Shown piece after piece: positions 25,496 to 34,492 of a stretch of DNA of 42,916 bases. The first letter of the stretch is position 1. Every line of letters begins with the position of its first letter. The notes under the pieces were generated by a model. The model searched no databases and was not told where the DNA came from. It saw only the letters and a program-made list of their open reading frames with translations. Source of the stretch: JAQVEM01 sp034660395 (GTDB lineage Bacteria; Actinomycetota; Humimicrobiia; Humimicrobiales; Humimicrobiaceae). The stretch covers positions 1 through 42,916 of the forward strand of contig JAYEJA010000104.1 of assembly GCA_034660395.1 (NCBI GenBank), given 5' to 3'. Made by a program: the position numbers and the translations under genes.

Positions 25496-26830
25496 ATGAG
25501 CTATGTCCAGGATATTTTTAAAGGCGTTGTAGAGAGAAACCCGCATGAGATAGAATTCCACCAGGCGGTTAAAGAGGTACTTACATCAATAGAAGGCGTG
25601 TTTGAAATCCATCCTGAATACGGGGAATCAGGCATTCTGGAAAGGATCGTGGAACCTGAAAGGCAGATTATGTTCAGGGTCCCCTGGGTAGATGATAAAG
25701 GAAAGGTAAATGTTAACCGTGGATACAGGGTCCAGTTTAATAGTGCTATAGGACCTTACAAGGGGGGTATAAGGCTTCATCCGTCAGTAAACCTGGGGAT
25801 AATTAAGTTTCTTGGTTTTGAGCAGATATTTAAGAATTCTCTTACGGGATTCAGTATGGGCGGTGGAAAAGGAGGAAGCGACTTTGACCCAAAAGGTAAA
25901 TCGGATTCAGAAATTATGAGATTCTGCCAGAGTTTTATGACAGAGCTGTTTCGGCATATTGGTCCTTCGACCGACGTTCCTGCAGGAGATATAGGTACCG
26001 GCGCGAGGGAGATTGGATATATGTTCGGTCAGTATAAAAAGTTAAGAAACGTTTTTGAAGGAGTCCTGACAGGCAAGAGTCTGGAATATGGCGGAAGCAT
26101 ATTGAGGAAAGAGGCGACAGGATATGGTCTTGTATATCTTGTAAAAAATATGCTGGAGAAGAAGGGCAAGGATATTAAGGGAGCAAAAGTTGTTATCTCA
26201 GGTTCGGGAAATGTAGCGATATATGCGCACGAGAAAGTAAAAGAAATGGGTGGAACCGTAGTTGCTATGAGTGATTCAAAGGGATTTATTTATGACCCGG
26301 ATGGCCTTGATTTAGATGAAATAAAGGTAATAAAGGAAACTAATAAGGGAAGAATTTCGGAGTACAGAAATAAATACCCGAATGTTGAATTTAAAGATAA
26401 ATCAAATGATATCTGGAAAGTTAAATGTGATATAGCACTCCCATGCGCAACACAAAATGATATACATTCTGAAGATGCTGAGATTCTGGTTAATAATGGT
26501 TGTTATGCCGTAGGAGAGGGAGCAAACATGCCATGTACACCGGATGCTGTAAAGATATTTATAAAAAATAAGGTGATGTACGCTCCCGGTAAAGCTGCAA
26601 ATGCAGGAGGAGTCGCAGTATCAGCTCTGGAAATGAGTCAGAATAGTATGAGATTGCAGTGGGCGGCGAAAGAGGTAGATAAAAAACTCCAGGATATAAT
26701 GTCGGGAATTCTTGATAATGTGAGCAGGACAGCGAGAGAGTATGGGGATGAAGATAATTTCGTGCTTGGTGCTAATGTGGCAGGTTTCATAAAAGTGGCA
26801 GATGCTATGATGGCGCAGGGTATTATTTAG
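25496..26830 (+). CDS. gdhA: Glutamate dehydrogenase, NADP-type
   Basis: It joins ammonium and 2-oxoglutarate to make glutamate. The glutamate-binding region is YRVQFNSAIGPYKGGIR. The catalytic lysine lies in MGGGKGGSDFDPKGKSD, and DVPAGDIGTGAREIGYM is the dehydrogenase signature. The dinucleotide fold reads SGSGNVA with SDSKGF after its second strand; a serine there rather than an acidic residue fits NADPH. 444 residues matches the hexameric class (small form). AGAAGGGAAGAAG precedes the ATG. It stands alone between tRNA-Cys and the signalling genes. The NADPH preference is inferred from sequence only. Confidence 0.95.
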   Translation: MSYVQDIFKGVVERNPHEIEFHQAVKEVLTSIEGVFEIHPEYGESGILERIVEPERQIMFRVPWVDDKGKVNVNRGYRVQFNSAIGPYKGGIRLHPSVNLGIIKFLGFEQIFKNSLTGFSMGGGKGGSDFDPKGKSDSEIMRFCQSFMTELFRHIGPSTDVPAGDIGTGAREIGYMFGQYKKLRNVFEGVLTGKSLEYGGSILRKEATGYGLVYLVKNMLEKKGKDIKGAKVVISGSGNVAIYAHEKVKEMGGTVVAMSDSKGFIYDPDGLDLDEIKVIKETNKGRISEYRNKYPNVEFKDKSNDIWKVKCDIALPCATQNDIHSEDAEILVNNGCYAVGEGANMPCTPDAVKIFIKNKVMYAPGKAANAGGVAVSALEMSQNSMRLQWAAKEVDKKLQDIMSGILDNVSRTAREYGDEDNFVLGANVAGFIKVADAMMAQGII

Positions 26831-26921
26831 CGATAAAAAATAAGATTTTTAGCTTTGATTTATAAAAAAAGATTAGTTTATCAAATATATTTATAACGAA
26901 AATTTTAATCGTTTTTAAACC

Positions 26922-26963
26922 TTATACTTGAAATAGTATAAATTATTATTTTTTTGGTATAAT
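26922..26963 (+). promoter_or_regulatory. Extended -10 promoter with an operator-like dyad
   Basis: TGGTATAAT (26955-26963) is a perfect extended -10. Upstream, TTATAC (26922) and GTATAA (26936) form an inverted repeat with an 8-nt gap that covers the -35 position. This arrangement would suit a repressor. The gene it serves starts at 27023. Confidence 0.45.
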
Positions 26964-27022
26964 ATAGAAATGTAATTATAAAAGCTTTTATTATAATATT
27001 AATAAAATTAAGGTTTTAGAAA

Positions 27023-27682
27023 ATGTATAAAAGCTTCAAAAAAGTTAGAAAGAGACGCGTAAGTAAGCGCTTCAGGGAATTCAGCTACAGGTTTATAAAA
27101 TTAAAATATTTCGTAATGCTATCTGTGGCAATGCTTCTTGAGATAGTTACTCTCATTATTTATATGTTCAATAATGAGAAAATTATTGAGTTTGACCTTA
27201 TGACAGCAAGTGTCTTATACGGGGTAACAAGCTTCATTGTAATAGTAATTGCTGTTGTTTTACTTATTCTTATAAAAACTGATAAGTCCAGGGATAAGAA
27301 GGTGCTGAAACAATTTAATATGTTCAAGGATGATTATTTGAAGCTGGATAAAAGATATTCATACGATATAGATGACCTTGTAAAAAGCTTTGACAGCGAA
27401 AGGGAAAACATTGAAAAGAAAGTTGATTATGCCAGAAAAATTGAAAAAAAATATGACGGCTATATAAGTGAATTTTCAAAAATAAAGGTTCCCCCGTTTT
27501 TAAGGGATGCGTTTGATTACAAGATGGATAGTCTTGAAAAGGAAAAATTATTTTTTAACAGGTTTTCCTCACTAAAAAATATGGATGAGCTGGGCAAGAT
27601 TAATCTACAGTCGGATCTGGCAAATGGGGAATTTTTGAAGGAAATTGATAGTGTCGAGAAGAGGTTAAAGATAATAGCATAA
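27023..27682 (+). CDS. Membrane protein with two spans and a cytosolic helical tail, function unknown
   Basis: The 219-residue protein opens with a very basic stretch (KKVRKRRVSKRFREF). Two membrane segments follow (about residues 28-48, FVMLSVAMLLEIVTLIIYMF, and 62-87, SVLYGVTSFIVIVIAVVLLILI). The remaining 130 residues are highly charged and predicted helical, possibly coiled-coil (DSERENIEKKVDYARKIEKKYD). I recognise no family. It is followed after 25 nt by the PAS-GGDEF-HD-GYP gene, probably on the same transcript. An accessory or membrane-localising role for that protein is a guess from position only. Confidence 0.75.
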   Translation: MYKSFKKVRKRRVSKRFREFSYRFIKLKYFVMLSVAMLLEIVTLIIYMFNNEKIIEFDLMTASVLYGVTSFIVIVIAVVLLILIKTDKSRDKKVLKQFNMFKDDYLKLDKRYSYDIDDLVKSFDSERENIEKKVDYARKIEKKYDGYISEFSKIKVPPFLRDAFDYKMDSLEKEKLFFNRFSSLKNMDELGKINLQSDLANGEFLKEIDSVEKRLKIIA

Positions 27683-27707
27683 TATTTTTTAAATGGCTTG
27701 AGAAAAT

Positions 27708-29228
27708 ATGGAAGAAAATAATAAAATTAAAGATCGCCTTCTTTTAGAACTGGAAAAATTACGAAATATAATAGATGAGTATGAAGTTGAGAAGCCAAAA
27801 CCTGATATGAAAAAGGCAGAAAAAACTCTGAAAGAAAGCCGGGATAAATATGACATCTTAATTAATACGGCACCTTTTGGAATAATTACTATTGATGAAA
27901 AAGGCATAATAACATCCTGCAATGATAAAATATTAAACTTCCTTGGGCAGTCAAGGGAAGAAGTAATCGGGAAACATTTTACGGAGCAAAAATTTTTAAA
28001 CGAAGAGGATATCCCCCGATACCTCCAGATATTTTCTTTTGCAATTAGCGGCCACGAGGGGAAACCCTTTGAAATTTCGGGTGAGGACAAAAATGGTAAT
28101 GATTTCTTTGGAGAAGTTTATTACGGACTTATTAAGAAAGACGGAAAGGTAAAATATATACAGGTATTAATAAATGATATAACCAGAAGAAAAAAAGCTG
28201 AAGAAAGATTAAGGTATATAAGATTCCATGATAACCTGACGGGATTACACAACAGGGGTTATTTTGAGGGGGAAATAGAAAGACTTGATGTCGATAGGCA
28301 GCTGCCGCTGAGCTTCATAGTTGGCGATGTAAACGGTTTAAAGATAATAAATGATAATTTTGGCAACAAAGAGGGGGATAAAGTTTTAAAAACAGTAGCC
28401 GGGATTCTAAAAGAATATTGCAGGAAGGAAGATATAATATCGCGGTGGGGTGAGGATGAATTTTCTATACTTCTGCCAAAAACTACGGCCGAGGAGGCAG
28501 GAAAGATATTAAAGAGAATCAAGGAGGCGTGCAAGAATCAGAAAAATACAGAGGCAAGCTTTGATTTTGCTATCGGGAAATCTACAAAGGAAAAACCGGA
28601 GCAGGATATACAGGATATTGTAAGGGAAGCTAAAGATGAGATGTATAAAAATAAATTATTTGAATTCAAGAGTATACCTGATTCTGTTATATCTTCACTT
28701 GTGGACTCTCTCCTCCAGACAAGTTTTGAAACACGTGAACATGGAAAAAGAGTCAGGAAAATGGTATTAAAAGTAGGCAAGTCTCTGGGGTTGTCAAAAA
28801 GCAAACTGGATGAGCTGTCAGTTCTTGCCGACCTGCATGATCTGGGTAAGATAGCCATACCGGATGATATTGCAACAAAAAAAGATGAATTAAGCAAGAG
28901 GGACTGGCAGGTTTTAAGAAGCTACCCGGAGATTGGTTATAATATTGCTCTGTCTTCTAAGAAATTTTCAAACATTGCAGAGTACATTTTAACACATCAT
29001 GAAAGGTGGGATGGAAAGGGATACCCCCAGGGATTAAGGGGGGAGGATATACCTTTACTTTCACGCATTACAGCTATTGCAGATGCTTATGATGTGATGA
29101 GAAGCGGGAGATTCTACAAAAATACGGTTAGCAGGAATGAAGCTATTGAAGAATTAAAAAAATCAAGCGGAACACAATTTGACCCCAAACTGGTAAGGCA
29201 GTTTATAAAAATCATAAAAGAAGATTAA
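27708..29228 (+). CDS. PAS-GGDEF-HD-GYP signalling protein with altered motifs
   Basis: Residues about 50-165 form a PAS sensor (INTAPFGIITIDEKGIITSCN). About 170-325 form a GGDEF domain beginning HDNLTGLHNRGYF. The rest is an HD-GYP domain with HD at 377-378 and HHERWDGKGYP at 430. The family makes or breaks cyclic di-GMP or related dinucleotides. The catalytic cyclase motif reads GEDEF (248-252), Glu replacing the second Gly. In HD-GYP the usual H-P-E-I-G histidine, a metal ligand, is Tyr here (SYPEIGY, Y406). Either activity may be weakened or lost, leaving a sensing or GTP-binding role. No membrane span is present. Its 3' end lies 10 nt from that of dinB, which comes from the other strand. 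Confidence 0.88.
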   Translation: MEENNKIKDRLLLELEKLRNIIDEYEVEKPKPDMKKAEKTLKESRDKYDILINTAPFGIITIDEKGIITSCNDKILNFLGQSREEVIGKHFTEQKFLNEEDIPRYLQIFSFAISGHEGKPFEISGEDKNGNDFFGEVYYGLIKKDGKVKYIQVLINDITRRKKAEERLRYIRFHDNLTGLHNRGYFEGEIERLDVDRQLPLSFIVGDVNGLKIINDNFGNKEGDKVLKTVAGILKEYCRKEDIISRWGEDEFSILLPKTTAEEAGKILKRIKEACKNQKNTEASFDFAIGKSTKEKPEQDIQDIVREAKDEMYKNKLFEFKSIPDSVISSLVDSLLQTSFETREHGKRVRKMVLKVGKSLGLSKSKLDELSVLADLHDLGKIAIPDDIATKKDELSKRDWQVLRSYPEIGYNIALSSKKFSNIAEYILTHHERWDGKGYPQGLRGEDIPLLSRITAIADAYDVMRSGRFYKNTVSRNEAIEELKKSSGTQFDPKLVRQFIKIIKED

Positions 29229-29238
29229 AAAAGGAAAA

Positions 29239-30405
29239 TTATTTTTTGCCCTTAAGTATTGCAATAGTTAGCTTATTATCGCCAAATTTATCTGATATCT
29301 TATCAATTGCCCGGGCAAGGCTTTCATTCTTTGAGTTATCTATCGGAAAAAGGTTTTCAGAAACAGAATCAGGAATAAGTTTGCTGACATAAATCCCTAT
29401 TAGTCTGATTTTTTTTCTTTTCATATCAAGCCTTTCAAGTATGTTTACAGAGTGGTGGTAGATGTCCAGTATGCTGCAGGTATAATTTTTTAGGGTAACT
29501 CTCATGGTAGTTGTTTTAAAGTTGGAAAATCTAACTTTAAGGGTTACCACTTTACCTCTATATCTTTTAGAACGTAAACTTCTGGATATTTTCTTTGAAA
29601 GATTTAGTAACGTTGATTTTAATACGGAGCAGTCATCTATATCGTTACTGAATGTAACTTCTCTTCCCGTTGATGCAGGCTCCTGGTTTGGTATTACTTT
29701 CCTGTTGTCAATGCCTTTTGCCATCTTATATATGATTTTACCGTTTTCGCCAAATTTGCTCTCAATTATTTCTGACGGAGTTCCGGCAAGGTCACCTATG
29801 GTCTCTATTCCCATTGATTTAAGTTCTCCTTCTGTAACTCTTCCAACTCCCCATAGATAAGATACCGGCAGAAGCTTTACTTTTGTCATAATTTCCCTGG
29901 TGTTGTCAAATACGACAAATCCATTGGGTTTCCCTATACTGGAAGCAAGCTTGGCCAGGAATTTATTGGGTCCTATCCCTGCAGACGAAGTTAAATTTGT
30001 CTGTTCGTATATTTTCCCCTTTATTTTCCTGGCAATTTCCAGCTCATTCCCGAAGAGTTTCCGGCAGCCGGTTACGTCCAGAAATGCTTCATCGCAACCT
30101 ATATGTTCTACCAGGGGAGTAAAAAGGGAAAATATTTTTCTTATCCGTTCCGATTCTCTGAGATACTTTTCCATATTGACAGGAATGTAGATTCCTCCGG
30201 GACATAATTTTTTTGCCCGGCCGAGCGGCATTCCTGAATGAAGGCCATATTTTCTTGCCTCATAGGATGCAGCTGAGATTACCCCTCTGTTCAATGGGCC
30301 TCCAACTATAACCGGTTTATTTTTGTATGGGGGATTATCCCTCTGCTCAATCTGGGCAAAAAAGGCATCCATGTCTATATGTATTATTTTTCTTAAGTTC
30401 CCCAT
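29239..30405 (-). CDS. dinB: DNA polymerase IV (Y-family translesion polymerase)
   Basis: It copies across damaged bases with low fidelity. HIDMDAFFAQIEQ holds the first catalytic aspartate, and CDEAFLDVTG holds the second Asp-Glu pair (most relatives have S-x-DE; here G-C-DE). YEARKYGLHSGMPL and NKFLAKLASSIGKPNG are family blocks. An HhH thumb (LWGVGRVTEGELKSMGI) and the little-finger domain follow. The clamp-binding motif near the end (SENLF) is degenerate compared with QLSLF. 388 residues. The ATG lies inside the end of the dnaE-like gene, overlapping it by 13 nt, so the two are translated from one SOS-controlled message. Confidence 0.94.
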   Translation of the reverse strand: MGNLRKIIHIDMDAFFAQIEQRDNPPYKNKPVIVGGPLNRGVISAASYEARKYGLHSGMPLGRAKKLCPGGIYIPVNMEKYLRESERIRKIFSLFTPLVEHIGCDEAFLDVTGCRKLFGNELEIARKIKGKIYEQTNLTSSAGIGPNKFLAKLASSIGKPNGFVVFDNTREIMTKVKLLPVSYLWGVGRVTEGELKSMGIETIGDLAGTPSEIIESKFGENGKIIYKMAKGIDNRKVIPNQEPASTGREVTFSNDIDDCSVLKSTLLNLSKKISRSLRSKRYRGKVVTLKVRFSNFKTTTMRVTLKNYTCSILDIYHHSVNILERLDMKRKKIRLIGIYVSKLIPDSVSENLFPIDNSKNESLARAIDKISDKFGDNKLTIAILKGKK

Positions 30406-33400
30406 GCTGGTTTTGATTTTGCGAGTAGTTTATTTTTTATGGTATCTTTCCTTTTCATGTCCCCGGCTTTTTTTAGATCCATTAAACTTATTGCATTACG
30501 GCCAATTAAAGATGTATCTTTTTCCCTGAAAAATAATTTTCCTTCAATTATTAAAACCGAATTTCTCATTATTATTTTAAAGTTCTTCTCAAAGGTATCA
30601 GGTAAAAACAATACCTCATACATCCCGCCCGCATCTTCAATTGTGCAGAAAAGCATGTTTCTGCCGCCTCTGGTTTTTTTTATTTTTCTGTTTATAACGA
30701 TACCTGCTGTAAATATGGTACCTTTTTCTGCACGGCAGCCGGGGAAGCTGCTGCTTTTTACGATATGGTACTTTTTTAGTTCGCTTGTGAAATAATAAAG
30801 GGGAGAATGACTTGCACAGAAACCCAGTATCTTCTCTTCCATCAAGAGCTTCTCTCCTGGACTGAAATCCCCGGGGCGGGAGGTTTTCCGGTTAAGAAGA
30901 AAACTTCTATCACGGGCGGTACTTTCGCCGGTACAGGCATTTTTTAAGTAATGGTAATAAAAAAGTAGCTTTTTTCTGTTGGCTTCTGCAAAATCAAATG
31001 CTCCTGCTTTTATGAGGTTCGCAGTTGCCCTTTCCGTTATTTTACAGTTTTCGGAGGTTCTGTAATAAAAATCAGAAAAGTTTTTAAATTTTCCATTTCT
31101 GGTTCTTTCTCCTAATATTGATTGTACGGTGGAATGCCCCAGTTCTCTTACTGCAGGGAGGGATATTCTTATAGATTTGCCTTCATCTTCTGCAGAGAAT
31201 TCAAAACCGCTTTTATTAATATCCGGAAGCTTTATTTTTATGCCGAGACGTCTTGCTTCTTCAATGTAACGGGCACTGCTGTAATAGCCTGAATTATTTG
31301 TCAGTATGACGGATATAAGCTCTGCAGGGTAGTAAGCCTTTATATAGCATGCTCTGTAAGATAAACATGCATAGGCGGCCGCATGGGCCTTAACAAAACT
31401 GTAACTGGTAAACCTTGATATCAGCTTAAAAATGCCCTTTGCTGTTTTTATCGAGTAACCCCTGTCTGCAGCACCTTTTACGAACTTTTTTCCCTCGTTT
31501 TTTATCTTCTCCGTAGAAGAGCAGCCTATCGATTTTCTCAAATCATCTGCTTCACTAAGTGAGTAGCCGGCAATTTTTACTGCTATTTTCATAACCTGCT
31601 CCTGGTATAGTATTATTCCGTAGGTTTCGTCTAAAATTGTTTTAAGGTCTTTATGCGGACAGTCAGGAGTTTCTATTCCGGATTTTCTCCGGATGAAATT
31701 TTTCACCATTCCAGTGGAAGCCGGGGCAGGCCTGTAAAGAGAAATAAGATGGGTGATGTCATTAATAGAAGACGGCTTTATTTTTGTGGCAAGTTTTCTT
31801 ATACCGGAGCTCTCAAGCTGAAAAACTCCAAGTGTTTTGCCATTTTTTATCAAATTAAAAACCCTGCTGTCGTTATAGTCAATCCGGCTGATATTAAAGT
31901 TTATATTTCTTTTATTTTTTAAAATTTCAGCTACGTCGTCTATTAAGCTCAGGGTAGTGGAGCTTATAAGGTCGATTTTCAGAAGCCCAAGCTTTTCTAT
32001 GCTGGTTATGTCATACTGGCTTACTATTTCACCTGTTTCGGACAAGCGAAGCGGAATTTTTCTTTCCAGGCCGGAAGTGGATATAATAAAAGCGGAGGGA
32101 TGCATGGAAATGTGTCTTGGATAATTTTTAATTCTTTCTGTTATATAGGCCATTTCCCGGCCGCAGATGTTTTTTATGTCTGCATAATCCGCGTTATCGC
32201 CTTTACCATTATCTGAATACCGGCTGGCCCGGTAAAGGGAAAAATAGTCTTGTTTCTCCTTTATTATTTCATTTACCTCCCCGGAGCCGTAGCCGAGGAT
32301 TCTTCCCGCTTCTCTTAACGAAGCCCTGGTTTTTAGTGTGGAGAAGATGCACACTCTGGAGATTCCGGTTCTGCCGTAAATGGAACTCAGGTGGTTTATC
32401 AATTCAGCTCTCCTTTTGCTGGATACATCAATATCTATGTCCGGAATTTCTTTTCTTTCTTTATTCAAAAACCTTTGAAAATAAAGGTTATTTGTTACCG
32501 GGTCAATATCGGATATGCCAAGCAGATAGGAGACTATGCTTCCGGCAGAGGAGCCCTTTCCACAGATGGGGATGTTGTTTTTACGGGCAAAATCTGCTAT
32601 TTCTGCAGCTACGAGAAAGTATCCGCAGAGTCCCATATGGATTATGGTCTTCAGCTCTTTTTTTAATCTGCTGACAGCTTCTACAGGTGGGTTATTTTTT
32701 TCGTACCTGCGCTTGATACCATTTTTAAAACATAGTTTTATAAGTTTCCTGCCTGCTGCCCTGTTTTTCTGGGGCGTCTTGCCGGACAGGGAAGATATGC
32801 GCGAAATGGGTAATTTAAGATTACATTTTTCAGCTATGCAGCCGGTATTGGAAATTGCTTCCGGTATGTCATGAAAAAGGGAAACCATCTCTGAGGGTGA
32901 TTTAAAATAATACTGGTCGTTTTCAACCGGCTCTGACCGGCTGATGTTTTTTGTCCCCATGCTTTTTATCTTTAAAAGATATTTATATGTTATGTAATCA
33001 TGCTTATTCAGGTAATGTACATTGTTTGTCGCGACCATGGGTAATTTATGCTTTGCGGCAAAGTTGATGATTATTTTAGAAAAGGGGAGCGGGTACGGAG
33101 CTGCTTTCCGGCATCTCTGAATTTCAAGGAAAAAATTATTCTTAAATATTTCCCGGTAGCATGATGCCGATTGCATTGCTTCACCGGCTTTTCCTGCTTT
33201 AACCAGTAAGGGTATTTCACCTGTTTTAAAGCAGGTAATACCTATAAGTCCTCCGGCCCTCTCTTGAAGGTCGGGTAATTTAATAACAGGTATGGGGCCT
33301 CTTTTTTCAAGGTGTGATTTACTTACTAGCTCGCATAGATTCTCATATCCTTCCCCGTTTCTTATAAGTATAATCAGGTTTGAGAGCATATTACCGTTAT

Positions 33401-33611
33401 CAACACATACTTCACATCCGGCTACCGGCCTTATATTTTTACTGGTTGCTTCTTCATAAAACTTGATGATGCCGCTCATTACACATGTGTCGGTAAGAGC
33501 CACTGCCTTCATGCCTTTTCTGACAGCGGCAGAAATCAAATCGTTTATTTTTACCGTTGATTCCATCAAGCTATATTCACTATGTACGTTAAGATGAGAA
33601 AAAAGAGCCAT
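30393..33611 (-). CDS. dnaE2: DnaE-type DNA polymerase III alpha subunit, error-prone (DnaE2-like) class
   Basis: At 1072 residues it fits the shorter DnaE2/ImuC class better than replicative DnaE1 (about 1160-1180). The polymerase aspartates are kept: PDIDIDV (about 390-395) and LLKIDLI (about 545). The block YPRHISMHPSAFIIS resembles DnaE2 proteins. The N-terminal PHP domain has lost metal ligands: LNVHSEYS has Asn8 for the first His and TDT has Thr42 for His, so PHP proofreading is unlikely. Finger blocks ILYQEQVMKIA and KAHAAAYACLSYRACYIK, an HhH region and an OB fold (about 975-1050) follow. A promoter with a LexA box directly upstream and the overlap with dinB support a damage-induced role. 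imuA and imuB are not present nearby. Confidence 0.85.
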   Translation of the reverse strand: MALFSHLNVHSEYSLMESTVKINDLISAAVRKGMKAVALTDTCVMSGIIKFYEEATSKNIRPVAGCEVCVDNGNMLSNLIILIRNGEGYENLCELVSKSHLEKRGPIPVIKLPDLQERAGGLIGITCFKTGEIPLLVKAGKAGEAMQSASCYREIFKNNFFLEIQRCRKAAPYPLPFSKIIINFAAKHKLPMVATNNVHYLNKHDYITYKYLLKIKSMGTKNISRSEPVENDQYYFKSPSEMVSLFHDIPEAISNTGCIAEKCNLKLPISRISSLSGKTPQKNRAAGRKLIKLCFKNGIKRRYEKNNPPVEAVSRLKKELKTIIHMGLCGYFLVAAEIADFARKNNIPICGKGSSAGSIVSYLLGISDIDPVTNNLYFQRFLNKERKEIPDIDIDVSSKRRAELINHLSSIYGRTGISRVCIFSTLKTRASLREAGRILGYGSGEVNEIIKEKQDYFSLYRASRYSDNGKGDNADYADIKNICGREMAYITERIKNYPRHISMHPSAFIISTSGLERKIPLRLSETGEIVSQYDITSIEKLGLLKIDLISSTTLSLIDDVAEILKNKRNINFNISRIDYNDSRVFNLIKNGKTLGVFQLESSGIRKLATKIKPSSINDITHLISLYRPAPASTGMVKNFIRRKSGIETPDCPHKDLKTILDETYGIILYQEQVMKIAVKIAGYSLSEADDLRKSIGCSSTEKIKNEGKKFVKGAADRGYSIKTAKGIFKLISRFTSYSFVKAHAAAYACLSYRACYIKAYYPAELISVILTNNSGYYSSARYIEEARRLGIKIKLPDINKSGFEFSAEDEGKSIRISLPAVRELGHSTVQSILGERTRNGKFKNFSDFYYRTSENCKITERATANLIKAGAFDFAEANRKKLLFYYHYLKNACTGESTARDRSFLLNRKTSRPGDFSPGEKLLMEEKILGFCASHSPLYYFTSELKKYHIVKSSSFPGCRAEKGTIFTAGIVINRKIKKTRGGRNMLFCTIEDAGGMYEVLFLPDTFEKNFKIIMRNSVLIIEGKLFFREKDTSLIGRNAISLMDLKKAGDMKRKDTIKNKLLAKSKPAWGT

Positions 33612-33658
33612 TTTTACCTGCCGGTTGATTAAATTTAATATAAAAACTGGACATTTTT

Positions 33659-33687
33659 ATATTACTACCAAACATATGTTCGGTCAA
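33659..33687 (-). promoter_or_regulatory. Promoter of the dnaE2-dinB operon
   Basis: On the minus strand TTGACC (33687-33682) and TAATAT (33664-33659) are 17 nt apart. The start would lie near 33652, about 40 nt before the ATG at 33611. The LexA box fills most of the spacer, so bound LexA would block polymerase. Confidence 0.65.
33669..33682 (-). promoter_or_regulatory. LexA (SOS) box of the dnaE2-dinB operon
   Basis: Read on the minus strand the site is CGAACATATGTTTG. It differs at one base from the symmetric Gram-positive/actinobacterial LexA consensus CGAACATATGTTCG. It lies between the -35 and -10 hexamers of the operon. I see no other such box in the window, including upstream of uvrB or uvrA. 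Confidence 0.85.
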
Positions 33688-33735
33688 GGGGCGCTTATGG
33701 AAGTGCGTCAAATCTCCCGCGTAATATTTTAGGGG

Positions 33736-33763
33736 TTGATTTTCTCGATTTTTTATATATAAT
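33736..33763 (+). promoter_or_regulatory. Promoter of the 3D-domain gene
   Basis: TTGATT (33736-33741) and a perfect TATAAT (33758-33763) are 16 nt apart, about 85 nt before ATG 33849. It diverges from the SOS promoter and lies about 50 nt from the LexA box. Confidence 0.5.
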
Positions 33764-33848
33764 GGTGAGCTTTGTATAATATTATTGAAAGATGTTTTAA
33801 TAAAATTATTATTATTTTTAGTAAAAAAGACATGATAAGGTATAAAAT

Positions 33849-34418
33849 ATGAGAAATTATAATATAACCGTGCATATTTTATTCTGGATTATTATAGCTC
33901 TTCTGTTATCTGCTGCGGTTTTAATTATATTTTTAAAGGTCGGTTTGTTTGAGCTGAATTTGCCTTTTTTTGAAAAAGCCGAGCTTCAGCAGAAGGAAGA
34001 AAAGATAATAGTCAGGGAAGTAAAGGAAGTAGAAAGGGAAGTTGACTGGTTTTATTTTGTTGCTTCTGGATACAGCGGCAATGACCCTGCACAGGGAACA
34101 AATAGCACGACTGCTACAGGTATAGAAGTAAGAGAAGGAATTATTGCAGTGGATCCTGATATAATACCCCTGGGAACAGAGGTAGAGATAAAAGACATGG
34201 GTGTTTTTACGGCAGAGGACACTGGAGGAAAAATTAAAGGTAACAGACTTGACATATATTTTGATTCCAAAAAAGAAGCAAAAAATTTTGGAAGAAGAGG
34301 TGTCTGGGTAAGGATGCTGGGAAGCGCTGCTGACCTGGCAGAAGGTGATTTATACGAAAGCGTACCGATGTATGATGGAGAGTCACCGCGGGAGAACCTG
34401 TCAGCTTATGGATATTAG
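33849..34418 (+). CDS. Membrane-anchored 3D-domain protein
   Basis: Residues about 8-31 form one membrane span (HILFWIIIALLLSAAVLII). A charged linker (KEEKIIVREVKEVEREVDW) follows. From about residue 67 the 3D domain reads YFVASGYSG, GIIAVDPDIIPLGTEVEI, then VFTAEDTGGKIKGNRLDIYF. The three aspartates in DPDII, AEDTGG and NRLDIY give the fold its name. The domain is related to the catalytic barrel of MltA lytic transglycosylases and occurs in Gram-positive cell-wall enzymes such as YabE/YuiC and Sps. A role on peptidoglycan outside the membrane is therefore likely. It lacks the G5 or LysM modules of larger relatives. 189 residues. Confidence 0.85.
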   Translation: MRNYNITVHILFWIIIALLLSAAVLIIFLKVGLFELNLPFFEKAELQQKEEKIIVREVKEVEREVDWFYFVASGYSGNDPAQGTNSTTATGIEVREGIIAVDPDIIPLGTEVEIKDMGVFTAEDTGGKIKGNRLDIYFDSKKEAKNFGRRGVWVRMLGSAADLAEGDLYESVPMYDGESPRENLSAYGY

Positions 34419-34492
34419 CCACTCTGCTGTAATTTAATAACGAATAATAAAAAAATTGTATTAACCTTAATTGAAAGATGCCGTTTAAAGTA

